A stretch of DNA of 64,000 bases from Ga0077536 sp035325705 (GTDB lineage: Bacteria; Pseudomonadota; Gammaproteobacteria; Ga0077536), in contig DAOKZI010000020.1 of the NCBI GenBank assembly GCA_035325705.1, positions 1-64,000 on the forward strand, written 5' to 3'. This document shows positions 35,547 through 44,145 of the stretch, piece after piece (position 1 is the first letter of the stretch; every line of letters begins with the position of its first letter). The notes under the pieces are model-generated. The model saw only the letters and a program-made list of their open reading frames with translations. It made no database searches and was not told where the DNA came from. The translations under genes were made by a program, and so were the position numbers.

Positions 35547-35785
35547 GAGCGGGATCCTGCCGTGCCTGCGTATGGGGCCACCTTATGAACTGCCCCGAGC
35601 GGGCGGAACCCTCGAAAGGGTGGGTGGGCGGGCCGTTCCACCCGCCGCTCCACCGACACTGCCTCCTCGGACACCGACGGAGGCTAGGCCGCGAGGACGG
35701 CAGACCGCCTGTCCGCCGGTCTCGGACCATCTTGTCCACGGCGCACACATGGGGTGTGCGGACGACACAGAAAGGGAGTTCCACG
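35547..35785. other. Divergent promoter region of the carboxylase operon and csbD
   Basis: 239 bases between divergent starts. A perfect 7-bp hairpin CGCACAC-atggg-GTGTGCG (35742-35760) precedes csbD and could be an operator. No convincing sigma-70 or sigma-54 promoter was found by eye for the carboxylase operon. No dispersed repeat is present. Confidence 0.4.
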
Positions 35786-35968
35786 ATGAACAAGGATCAA
35801 GTGGCGGGCAAAGCCAAGGAAGTCGGCGGCAAGGTGCAGCAGAAGGTCGGTGAGGCGACCGGCAACGATTCGCAGCAGGTCAAAGGCCTGAAGAATCAGA
35901 TCGAGGGCAAGGTCCAGAAGAAAGTCGGCGATTTGAAAGAAGCGGTCGACGACGCCACGGATGATTGA
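35786..35968 (+). CDS. CsbD family stress protein
   Basis: 60 residues, highly charged and without Cys, starting MNKDQVAGKAKEVGGKVQQK. It shows the family's repeated GKxKExxGKVQxKxGxATG pattern and an amphipathic helical, probably intrinsically disordered, character. AAAGGGAG lies 7 bases upstream of ATG 35786. CsbD-like proteins are induced by general stress; the molecular role is unknown. It is 56 bases ahead of a small lipoprotein gene and probably cotranscribed. Confidence 0.9.
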   Translation: MNKDQVAGKAKEVGGKVQQKVGEATGNDSQQVKGLKNQIEGKVQKKVGDLKEAVDDATDD

Positions 35969-36024
35969 GCCGGGGCGCGAACGCGCGGAATACTTCCAGG
36001 GGACTACGTAGCGGGAGGACATCA

Positions 36025-36246
36025 ATGATCAATGCGCCGAAACTGCTCGCCGTCGCGACGATGGCGCTGGCGCTTCCGATCGTCGGTTGCGATCGCAACG
36101 ATACGCCGACGGAGCAGGCCATCGAAGGAACGAAGGACGCGCTCGACATGCGCGAGCACGAGAAGCTGAAGGACGCCGGCGAGGACGCGGCCGATGCGAT
36201 GGAGAATGCCGCCGAAGGGATCAGGGACGAAACGAACGGGCGTTGA
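36025..36246 (+). CDS. Small predicted lipoprotein
   Basis: 73 residues from ATG 36025 with GGGAGGA just upstream. A signal peptide (residues 1-18) ends in the lipobox LPIVGC. The mature part is a short acidic helix with EGTKDALDMREHEKLKDAG and AADAMENAAEG. The periodicity resembles small envelope stress lipoproteins of the entericidin/Lpp-like type, but no family is claimed. It follows csbD on the same strand. Confidence 0.75.
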   Translation: MINAPKLLAVATMALALPIVGCDRNDTPTEQAIEGTKDALDMREHEKLKDAGEDAADAMENAAEGIRDETNGR

Positions 36247-36272
36247 TCGGTGACAGGCGAGCCGCTGCGCGC

Positions 36273-37172
36273 TCACCCGGGTGCGCGCTTCAGCGCGGCC
36301 GCGAGCGCGTCGGCGAAAGCGCGCACGCGCGGCGGCACCAGCCGATGGCTGGGGTAGACCAGCGAGATCGGCGTCGGCGCGGGCCGATACTCCCGTAACA
36401 CTTCGACGAGTGCTCCGGCCTGCAGCGCCGGTTCCGCGATGTAGTGCGGAAGCTGGATCACGCCGAGATCGGCTGCGGCGAGCTTCAACAGCGACTCGCC
36501 GTCGCCGAGCCGCATGCTGCCTTCGGGCGTCCACTGGATGCTGCGCTTGCCGCGCCGGTATTGCCAGGGCCGATCGCGGCCGGTGGACGGCAGCCGGAAC
36601 AGCAGGCAGCGATGCCGCGTCAGATCTTCGGGCTTCTTCGGCGCGCCGTGGCGCTGCAAATAGCCCGGGCTCGCGCAGGTCAACAGCGTCTGCTCGTCGA
36701 TGCGCCGGCCGACGAGCCGCGAGTCGGCGAGCGGGCCGATGCGTATCGCCGCGTCGAGCCCTTCCCTGATCAGGTCGACCACGTGATCGGAGAAGCGTGC
36801 GTCCAGCTCGAGCTGCGGAAAGCGCGTCAGCAAGGACGCCAGCACGGGCAGCACGACGCCGTGTCCGTAAGCGACCGGCGCGTCGATGCGCAGCGTGCCG
36901 CGCACTTCCGACTTCGCGCCTGCTGCGGCCGTCTCCAGCGCATCGACCTCGTCGACGATGCGCGCGCAACGATCGAGCATCTCCTGGCCGTCGGGCGTGA
37001 GGCTCACCTGTCGCGTCGTGCGATGAAACAGCCGCACGCCGAGCTCTGCTTCCAGTCGCGCGACGTTCTTCGCCACCGCCGAGGGTGAATGACCGAGCTC
37101 GCGCGCGGCGCCGGCAAAACCGGCGTGTCGAGCGGCCGACACGAAGGAAGCGAGGAGGTCGAGGCTCGGCAT
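36273..37172 (-). CDS. LysR-family transcriptional regulator
   Basis: 299 residues from ATG 37172 with CAGGAG 7-8 bases upstream; the longer frame to 37583 runs through the divergent cupin gene and is rejected. The N-terminal winged HTH is LLASFVSAARHAGFAGAARE, then SPSAVAKNVARLEAELGVRLF. The substrate-binding domain starts near 90 (RGTLRIDAPVAYG). It is divergently oriented to a cupin gene, the usual arrangement for a LysR regulator and its target. The effector is unknown. Confidence 0.92.
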   Translation of the reverse strand: MPSLDLLASFVSAARHAGFAGAARELGHSPSAVAKNVARLEAELGVRLFHRTTRQVSLTPDGQEMLDRCARIVDEVDALETAAAGAKSEVRGTLRIDAPVAYGHGVVLPVLASLLTRFPQLELDARFSDHVVDLIREGLDAAIRIGPLADSRLVGRRIDEQTLLTCASPGYLQRHGAPKKPEDLTRHRCLLFRLPSTGRDRPWQYRRGKRSIQWTPEGSMRLGDGESLLKLAAADLGVIQLPHYIAEPALQAGALVEVLREYRPAPTPISLVYPSHRLVPPRVRAFADALAAALKRAPG

Positions 37173-37186
37173 CGGCGGCTCCTGAA

Positions 37187-37213
37187 TTGACGACCCTGAG
37201 TCGCCAATATTAT
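37187..37213 (+). promoter_or_regulatory. Candidate promoter for the cupin gene
   Basis: TTGACG (37187-37192) and TATTAT (37208-37213) lie 15 bases apart in the LysR-cupin divergent region. The spacer is shorter than optimal, which would suit activator dependence. Evidence is pattern matching only. Confidence 0.3.
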
Positions 37214-37319
37214 GACCGCTGCGGCGGTTCTGGCTTCGTCTGGAACGACCGATACTGCGCTCGCCGGCAAGGGACACGGTTCCGCGCCGGACCCCGGTCA
37301 TCAACAGAGGAATCTCCCG

Positions 37320-37697
37320 ATGAGCATCATCCACCACGCCGAACTGCCGCACGCCACCCTGCCCGGCATCGATCACATGACGCTCGCCGCCGGCCATCTC
37401 GGCTTGCAACGCCTCTCCGTATGGAAGCAGCGCATCGATCCCCACCAGGCGACGCCGCCGCATCGGCACGATTGCGAAGAGGTCGTCGTCGTCCTCGGCG
37501 GACGCGGCGAGCTGCACATCGACGGCCGCGTCGAGTCCTTCGGCCCGGACAGCTCGCTGGTGCTGAAGCCGAACGTGCCGCACCAGATCGTCAACGTCGG
37601 CGACGAGCCGCTGGATCTCGTCGCGGTGCTGTCGATGACGCCGGTGACGGTCGAGTTCCCGGACGGCAGCCCACTGCCCCTGCCGTGGCAGTCCTGA
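37320..37697 (+). CDS. Cupin domain protein, divergent from a LysR regulator
   Basis: 125 residues from ATG 37320 with AGAGGAA upstream. Cupin motif 1 is TPPHRHDCEEVVVVLGGRGE (two His and Glu) and motif 2 is PNVPHQIVNVGDE (His). It is a small mono-cupin with no additional domain. It is likely regulated by the adjacent LysR protein. The substrate is unknown. Confidence 0.85.
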   Translation: MSIIHHAELPHATLPGIDHMTLAAGHLGLQRLSVWKQRIDPHQATPPHRHDCEEVVVVLGGRGELHIDGRVESFGPDSSLVLKPNVPHQIVNVGDEPLDLVAVLSMTPVTVEFPDGSPLPLPWQS

Positions 37698-37721
37698 GCC
37701 GCATCGCCGCTCCGCGTTTTT

Positions 37722-37813
37722 GTAGCCCGGGTGGAGCGCGCAGCGCGTAAGCCGGGATCGGCGCTTCGAATCGGCGCGGATCCCGGGTTCCGCTACGCTG
37801 CACCCGGGCTACG
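37722..37813. repeat. Family B inverted repeat
   Basis: GTAGCCCGGGTGGAGCGCGC followed by GCGTAAGCCGGGATC, then the inverted GGATCCCGGGTTCCGCTACG with CACCCGGGCTAC. The two arms surround about 25 bases. This is the first dispersed repeat right of the catabolic island; the previous one is near 11.0 kb. Confidence 0.85.
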
Positions 37814-37928
37814 GGGCGCCGCCGCTCGGCGCTTTGGTCATCCGCAACGATGTGCCACGCTTCGCGCGTGACAGTGCGCGGCGTTCGCCGCTATCGTGCC
37901 GACGTTCCCATCGCAGCCGGAGCCCCGC

Positions 37929-38219
37929 ATGCCGAAGGCCTATTGGATCAGCGCCTATCACGCGATACACGACGAACAGAAGCTCCTTGCCTACGCCAAG
38001 CTCGCCGTCCCGGCCGTCACGGCGAGCGGCGGCCGCTTCCTTGCCCGCGGCGTGGCGGCCAAGGCCTACGAGGCCGGCAAGCTCCAGCGCACCGTCATCG
38101 TCGAGTTCGAATCCCTGGAGAAGGCCATCGCCTGCCACGACGGCCCGGCTTATCAGGCGGCGCTCGTCGCGCTCGGCGACGGGGCGACACGGGATCTGCG
38201 GGTGGTCGAGGGGACTTGA
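37929..38219 (+). CDS. DUF1330 family protein
   Basis: 96 residues from ATG 37929. It starts KAYWISAYHAIHDEQKLLAY and contains GGRFLARG and the conserved IVEFESLEKAIACHDGPAYQ. This is the alpha-beta dimeric ferredoxin-like fold of DUF1330 (related to EthD-like small proteins). The function is unknown. It stands alone between a family B repeat and the zinc-finger gene. Confidence 0.88.
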   Translation: MPKAYWISAYHAIHDEQKLLAYAKLAVPAVTASGGRFLARGVAAKAYEAGKLQRTVIVEFESLEKAIACHDGPAYQAALVALGDGATRDLRVVEGT

Positions 38220-38277
38220 GCCCGCCGTCCCGGACTGCGCCGCGCTGCTTTCGGGGCAGGGCACGGAGAACCGCCGA

Positions 38278-38307
38278 CTGGCAATCCCGCTCCCCCGGCC
38301 CTATATA
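38278..38307 (+). promoter_or_regulatory. Candidate promoter for the DksA-type zinc-finger gene
   Basis: CTGGCA (38278-38283) and TATATA (38302-38307) are separated by 18 bases, 33 bases before ATG 38340. The TATATAAG box is conspicuous against the GC-rich surroundings. Confidence 0.4.
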
Positions 38308-38339
38308 AGCGGGACACCACGCAAACGGAATCGCATTCG

Positions 38340-38612
38340 ATGGCCACCGGCTGGGCAAAGGACGGCGCCGTCCAGGATCAGATCGACGCGAGCATCGCGG
38401 ACGCGGTCCAGCGCGCCCGCGCCCAGCTCGCGCAAACGCGGGGCGAGAGCCTCACCCACTGCGAGGACTGCGAGGAAGAAATCCCCGAGGGACGCCGGCA
38501 GGCGGTACCGGGCGTGCGCCGCTGCGTGCGCTGTCAGGAAGCCGCGGACGCCGAGCAGCGTTTTCGCGATCCCGTCAACCGCCGCGGCAGCAAAGACAGC
38601 CAGCTCCGCTGA
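38340..38612 (+). CDS. DksA/TraR C4-type zinc-finger protein
   Basis: 90 residues. The zinc finger CEDCEEEIPEGRR...CVRCQEAAD has C41, C44, C62 and C65, and an N-terminal helix with an Asp-rich tip precedes it. Its size matches the short YbiI-like members rather than the 150-residue DksA. Such proteins enter the RNA polymerase secondary channel; whether this one does is not known. Its last ten codons (RRGSKDSQLR) lie inside the first unit of a tandem duplication. Confidence 0.88.
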   Translation: MATGWAKDGAVQDQIDASIADAVQRARAQLAQTRGESLTHCEDCEEEIPEGRRQAVPGVRRCVRCQEAADAEQRFRDPVNRRGSKDSQLR

Positions 38613-38840
38613 GCGGCGTCGCGGCGGTGTCGCCGCAGCTCGGCGCGCCTTACAGCCACGGCTCGACCTTACCGCGATCCCCCTTGCCATCGCCGCGGCA
38701 GCAAGGACAGCCAGCTCCGCTGAGCGGCGTCGCGGCGGTGTCGCCGCAGCTCGGCGGCCTTACAGCCACGGCTCGACCTTACCGCGATCCCCCTTGCCAT
38801 CGCCGCGGCAGCAAGGACAGCCAGCTCCGCTGAGCGGCGC
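38581..38840 (+). repeat. Tandem direct repeat (2.3 units of ~110 bp) covering the zinc-finger gene's 3' end
   Basis: Unit 1 is 38581-38691 (111 bp), unit 2 is 38692-38801 (110 bp, one base shorter and one substitution in AAGGACAG), and a partial third starts at 38802 and diverges after GAGCGGCG (~38840). Each begins GCCGCGGCAGCAA(A/G)GACAGC and contains the end of the preceding coding sequence with its TGA. The near identity indicates recent duplication by slippage or recombination. Confidence 0.93.
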
Positions 38841-38910
38841 GGGCAGTTTCGCCGCCCCGCGGCCTGCCTTTACAATCCGCGGCTCGCCCTCATCCCGAGC
38901 CCGCCTTTCC

Positions 38911-40006
<1,096 letters not shown>

Positions 40007-40008
40007 GC

Positions 40009-41523
40009 ATGAACGACACGACCCGCGACGACGCACAGCAGAGCACCGAAGAGCAGATCCTCGAGCAGCGCCGCGCGAAGCTCACCGCGCTGCGCGCTCG
40101 CGGCAATCCCTACCCGAACGATTTCCGGCGCGACGCGCTGGCCGCGGACGTGCTGCGTACCTATGCGGACGCGGGCAACGAGATCCTCGACGCGCAGCCG
40201 GTGCGCGTGGCCATCGCCGGCCGCATGATGACGCGGCGGATCATGGGCAAGGCGGCCTTCGCGCATGTGAAGGACATGTCGGGCTCGCTGCAGATCTACG
40301 TCAAGCGCGACGATCTGGGCGAGGAGGCCTTCGACGCGTTCAAGACCTGGGATCTCGGCGACATCCTCGGCGTGCAGGGCCGCGTGTTCCGCACGCGCAC
40401 CGGCGAGCTGTCCGTGCACGTGGAGAAGATGCGGCTGCTGACGAAGTCGCTGCGTCCGCTGCCGGAGAAGTGGCACGGGCTCACCGATCTCGAGGCCCGC
40501 TACCGCCAGCGCTACGTCGATCTGATCGTCAACGACGAGGTGCGCCAGGTATTCCGCGTGCGCTCGCGCGTGATCGACTGCATCCGCCAATTCCTGCAGG
40601 CGCGCGGCTACCAGGAAGTCGAGACGCCGATGATGCAGGCGATCCCGGGCGGCGCCGCCGCGCGGCCCTTCGTCACGCATCACAACGCGCTCGACATGCA
40701 GCTCTACCTGCGCATCGCGCCGGAGCTGTATCTGAAGCGGCTCGTCGTCGGCGGCCTCGAGCGCGTGTTCGAGATCAATCGCAACTTTCGCAACGAAGGC
40801 CTGTCGCCGCGGCACAATCCCGAGTTCACGATGCTCGAGTTCTATGCCGCCTATGCCGACTATCGCGAGCTGATCGATCTGACCGAGATGATGCTGCGCG
40901 AAGTGGCGCGCACCGTGCTCGGCAGCACCGAGATCGAGTACCAGGGCCATCGCTTCGATTTCGGCCAGCCGTTCCGGCGCATGACGGTGCGCGAATCGAT
41001 CCTCGCCTTCAATCCCGGCGTCACCGCCGAGGAGCTGGAAGACGAGGCCCGCGCCCGCGCGCTGGCCGGCCTCCTGCGCGTGCACCTCGAGCCGTCCTAC
41101 GGGCTCGGCAAGATCATCACCGAGATCTTCGAGAAGACCGTCGAGCCGAAGCTGATCGATCCGACCTTCATCACCGAGTATCCGGCCGAAGTCTCGCCGC
41201 TCGCGCGCCGCTCCGATCGCGATCCCTTCGTCACCGATCGCTTCGAGCTGATGATCGCCGGGCGCGAGATCGCGAACGGCTTCTCCGAGCTGAACGATCC
41301 GGAAGATCAGGCCGATCGCTTCCGCGCCCAGGTCGCGGCGAAAGGCGCCGGCGACGAAGAGGCGATGCACTACGACGAGGACTACATCACCGCCCTCGAA
41401 TACGGCCTGCCGCCGACCGCCGGCGAAGGCATCGGCATCGACCGCCTGGTGATGCTGCTGACGAACTCGGCCTCGATCCGCGACGTGCTGCTGTTCCCGC
41501 TGCTGCGGCCGAAGGCGGAGTAG
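40009..41523 (+). CDS. lysS: Lysyl-tRNA synthetase (class II)
   Basis: 504 residues from ATG 40009. An N-terminal OB-fold anticodon-binding domain (about 60-150, VRVAIAGRMMTRRIMGKAAF) is followed by the class II core: motif 1 near FLQARGYQEVETPMMQ, motif 2 FEINRNFRNEGLSPRHNPEFT, and motif 3 GLPPTAGEGIGIDRLVMLL. It charges tRNA-Lys. It starts two bases after the prfB stop. Confidence 0.98.
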   Translation: MNDTTRDDAQQSTEEQILEQRRAKLTALRARGNPYPNDFRRDALAADVLRTYADAGNEILDAQPVRVAIAGRMMTRRIMGKAAFAHVKDMSGSLQIYVKRDDLGEEAFDAFKTWDLGDILGVQGRVFRTRTGELSVHVEKMRLLTKSLRPLPEKWHGLTDLEARYRQRYVDLIVNDEVRQVFRVRSRVIDCIRQFLQARGYQEVETPMMQAIPGGAAARPFVTHHNALDMQLYLRIAPELYLKRLVVGGLERVFEINRNFRNEGLSPRHNPEFTMLEFYAAYADYRELIDLTEMMLREVARTVLGSTEIEYQGHRFDFGQPFRRMTVRESILAFNPGVTAEELEDEARARALAGLLRVHLEPSYGLGKIITEIFEKTVEPKLIDPTFITEYPAEVSPLARRSDRDPFVTDRFELMIAGREIANGFSELNDPEDQADRFRAQVAAKGAGDEEAMHYDEDYITALEYGLPPTAGEGIGIDRLVMLLTNSASIRDVLLFPLLRPKAE

Positions 41524-41893
41524 CGTCGGTGCCAGCTCAAAAGCCCTTTGAATCTAGCCACGGAGAACACAGAGAACACGGATAAGAAAAAATTTTTGGA
41601 TCGTAGGTTGGGCTGACGAAGGAAGCCCAACATCGGGCGCCGACGTTGGGCTTCCTTCGTCAGCCCAACCTACAATCCTCCTACCCATCAACCCTCTTTT
41701 CTCCGTGTTCTCCGTGTTCTCCGTGGCTAGATTCAAAAGGCGCTCCAGCAGGCGCCGAGATCCCCATTAACCCCGGGTTCACGCAGCGCGCCGGACAGTG
41801 ACGCCCACCGCGGGCGGCAAAGGCCGCTCGGGTATGCCAGAATCCGGGCTCCGTCGCGCGCGCGGCGGGCCATCAGCGAGAGGAGCAAGCGAG
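41524..41893. repeat. Intergenic region with nested family A and family C repeats
   Basis: 370 bases without a gene apart from the promoter of the bufferin operon at the right end. Family A is forward at 41551-41590 and reverse at 41695-41734. Nested inside is a nearly perfect family C inverted repeat (41603-41673): GTAGGTTGGGCTGACGAAGG with AAGCCCAAC, then GTTGGGCTTCCTTCGTCAGC with CCAACCTAC. The whole block could fold into one long cruciform. An AGGAG 10 bases before ATG 41894 is the ribosome-binding site of the next gene. Confidence 0.85.
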
Positions 41894-42190
41894 ATGCAGA
41901 AGAAGCCTGAACTGAAGTCCGTGGCCGCGGCGCTTTCCGCGGGTTTTGCGGTCAGTCTCACCGCCGTGTCGGCCGCACGGGCGGCGGACAATCCCTTTGC
42001 GGTGACGCAGTTCGAATCCGGCTACATGGTCGCGGCCGAGGGCGGCTGCGGCGGCGACATGGGAGCGGAAGGCGGCTGCGGCGCGGCGAGCGAGGAGACC
42101 AAGGCGGACACCGCGGCGGAGGGCGGTGAGAAGGCGGCCGAAGGTTCCTGCGGCGGCTCGAAGTCGGCCGAGGGCAAGTGCGGCAATTGA
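41894..42190 (+). CDS. Bufferin-type RiPP precursor (BufA/HvfA-like)
   Basis: 98 residues. The signal peptide (1-30) ends ARA before ADNPFAV. The mature part is low-complexity and contains four EGxCG motifs: EGGCG (C52), EGGCG (C62), EGSCG (C86) and EGKCG (C96). In bufferins and HvfA, EGKCG cysteines are turned by a DUF692 multinuclear iron oxidase into oxazolone or thiooxazole-type groups that bind copper. The two downstream genes encode that enzyme and its partner. Expected location: periplasm. Role inferred: copper sequestration. The start has AGGAG upstream. Confidence 0.88.
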   Translation: MQKKPELKSVAAALSAGFAVSLTAVSAARAADNPFAVTQFESGYMVAAEGGCGGDMGAEGGCGAASEETKADTAAEGGEKAAEGSCGGSKSAEGKCGN

Positions 42191-42200
42191 GCCCGCGGCC

Positions 42201-43076
42201 GTGAATGCGCCGTCGTCGTCGACGCGCCGGACCCTCTCGCACGGCGCTCTGCAGGGGAAAGGACTCGGGCTCCGGCGCGGTCTGATGAGCGCGCTGGAAG
42301 CCGATTTCCCTTCGGCGATCGATTTCTTCGAGGCCGCACCCGACAACTGGATCGACGTCGGCGGCCGCGCGGGCCGCCGCTTCCGGGCGCTCACCGAGCG
42401 CCTGCCGCTCGTCTGCCACGGCCTGTCCCTGAATCTCGGCGGCACCGCGCCGCTCGACGACGCCTTCCTGCGCCGCGTGAAGCAGTTCCTAACGCAGCAC
42501 GGCGCCGTGCTCTACAGCGAGCACCTGAGCTTCTGCGCCGACGACGGCTATCTCTACGATCTGCTGCCGATCCCCTTCACCGAGGAAGCGGTGCGCCACG
42601 TCGCGGCGCGCATCCGTCGCGTCCAGGAGGTGCTCGGCTGCCGTCTCGTCGTCGAAAACGCGTCGTACTATTGCGCGCCCGGCGCCGAAATGCGCGAGCT
42701 CGAGTTCATCCTCGCCGTGCTGAACGACGCCGACTGCGAGCTGCTGCTCGACGTCAACAACGCCTACGTCAACGGCGTCAACCACGGCTACGACGCCGCG
42801 GCCTTCATCGCCGCCTTGCCGACTTCACGCATCCGGTACCTGCACGTCGCCGGCCATCTGCGCGAAGCAGACGATCTCGCGATCGATACGCACGGTGCGC
42901 CGGTGGCCGATCCGGTGTGGGCGCTGCTCGCTCATACCTACGCCGTGCACGGCGTGCGCCCGACGCTGCTCGAACGCGACTACGCGCTGCCGCCGCTCGC
43001 CGAGCTCCTCGATGAGCTGGCGAGCATCGGCCGACTGCAGCGCGCGGCCGCTGCCTCGGCGCTGGCGCAAGCATGA
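42201..43076 (+). CDS. DUF692 multinuclear non-haem iron oxidase (BufB/HvfB/MbnB-like)
   Basis: 291 residues from GTG 42201, 10 bases after the precursor stop; frames opening further upstream overlap the precursor. TIM-barrel iron ligands of the family are recognisable: CHGLSLNLGG, YSEHLSF, LVVENASYY, LLLDVNNAYVN, YLHVAGH, DTHGAPV and LLERDYALP. By family knowledge it oxidatively modifies cysteines of the precursor peptide using a multinuclear Fe cluster and O2. It overlaps the next gene by four bases. Confidence 0.9.
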   Translation: MNAPSSSTRRTLSHGALQGKGLGLRRGLMSALEADFPSAIDFFEAAPDNWIDVGGRAGRRFRALTERLPLVCHGLSLNLGGTAPLDDAFLRRVKQFLTQHGAVLYSEHLSFCADDGYLYDLLPIPFTEEAVRHVAARIRRVQEVLGCRLVVENASYYCAPGAEMRELEFILAVLNDADCELLLDVNNAYVNGVNHGYDAAAFIAALPTSRIRYLHVAGHLREADDLAIDTHGAPVADPVWALLAHTYAVHGVRPTLLERDYALPPLAELLDELASIGRLQRAAAASALAQA

Positions 43077-43855
43077 AGGAAGCGCCGGGCTACGCGGCGA
43101 TCGAAGCGCGCTTCGCCGCCTATCTGCGCGACCCACGAGCCGCTGCGCCGCCCGCCGGCGTCGATCCCACGCGCGCGGCGGTCTATGCGCGCCTCGTCCA
43201 TCACAACGTCGATACGCTGCTCGCCCAGTGCTTTCCGGTCCTGAAGAGCGTCTGCGAGGACGCGCGCTGGCAGGCCCTGATCCGCGATTTCCTCGCCCGG
43301 CATCGCGCGCATACGCCGCTGTTCCCGCGCCTGCCGCAGGAGCTCGTGAGTTTTCTCGCGGCCGGCACGCGCGAAACCGATCCCGCCTGGTTCGCCGAGC
43401 TCGCGGACTACGAGTGGCTGGAAATGGAATGCGCGCAGGATCCGCGCGAGCTCGACGAGCTCGCCTGCGTCGATGCCGATGCCGATCTGCTGGAAGACGT
43501 GCCGATCCTGAACCCGCTCGCCCGCGCCCGCGCTTATCGCCATCCCGTGCATACGATCGCGCCGGGCCGCGTCCCGGACGCACCGTCCCCCGAGCCCGTG
43601 TGGCTGGTCGTCTATCGCCGGCGCGACGATCGCGTGTCTTTCCTCCACTTGAATGCCGTCAGCGCCCGCCTCGTCGAGCTGCTGTTGCGCAACGCGGATC
43701 GGCGCAACGGCCGCGCGCTGCTGCGCCAAATCGCCGACGAGCTCCAGCACCCGCGCCCCGCGCAGTTGATCGAAGCCGGCCGCGGCGTCCTCGCCGATCT
43801 CGCCGCCCGCGAATTGCTGCTCGGAGCTAGTCGTGCCTTCGTTGGGCCTGAATAA
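43073..43855 (+). CDS. DUF2063 protein, RiPP recognition partner (BufC/HvfC-like)
   Basis: 260 residues, starting ATGA-overlapped with the DUF692 gene. The N-terminal DUF2063 domain (about 5-100) includes RAAVYARLVHHNVDTLLAQCFPVL, typical of the family. The C-terminal part (about 170-255) is winged-helix-like, VWLVVYRRRDDRVSFLHLN. MNIO partners present the precursor to the oxidase. The DoxX membrane protein (BufD) often found in such operons does not follow; repeats do. Confidence 0.87.
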   Translation: MKEAPGYAAIEARFAAYLRDPRAAAPPAGVDPTRAAVYARLVHHNVDTLLAQCFPVLKSVCEDARWQALIRDFLARHRAHTPLFPRLPQELVSFLAAGTRETDPAWFAELADYEWLEMECAQDPRELDELACVDADADLLEDVPILNPLARARAYRHPVHTIAPGRVPDAPSPEPVWLVVYRRRDDRVSFLHLNAVSARLVELLLRNADRRNGRALLRQIADELQHPRPAQLIEAGRGVLADLAARELLLGASRAFVGPE

Positions 43856-44145
43856 GGCCACAGAGAACACAGTGTCGTAGCCCGGGTGGAGCGCGCAGCG
43901 CGTAACCCGGGATCCGGCGCCCGTCGTCTCTCATGCATTCGAGAAGACTCGGCGCGGTGCCCGCCGCGCAGGGCCGAAAGTCCTTGCGTATCGGGCATGC
44001 CGGATCCCGGGTTCCGCTCCGCTGCACCCGGGCTACGAGAACGGGGTCGCCCCCTCTTTCACGGCAACTTACGGTTGCCATCCACCCTTTCTGTCCTCCG
44101 TGCCCTCCGTGTCCTCCGTGGCTAGATTTTCTTCCCCGGCACCGC
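43856..44145. repeat. Composite of family A, B and D repeats
   Basis: A degenerate family A fragment (43857-43874), then a family B/D composite (43877-44038) that starts GTAGCCCGGGTGGAGCGCGC, passes through the TCATGCATTCGAGAAG arm and the TATCGGGCATGC box, and ends CACCCGGGCTAC. A GGCAAC-ttacg-GTTGCC hairpin (about 44063-44079) and a reverse family A copy (44094-44128) follow. The same order (D/B, hairpin, reverse A) recurs at 48283-48483. Confidence 0.85.

Noticed and set aside
38627..38833. 68-codon frame inside the tandem repeat
   Set aside because: It only reads the repeated DNA in another frame, and its C-terminus copies the zinc-finger gene's tail. No ribosome-binding site.
38581..38840. 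Possible CRISPR-like or satellite array
   Set aside because: The ~110-bp units are contiguous with no spacers, only 2.3 copies exist and there are no cas genes. It is a simple tandem duplication.
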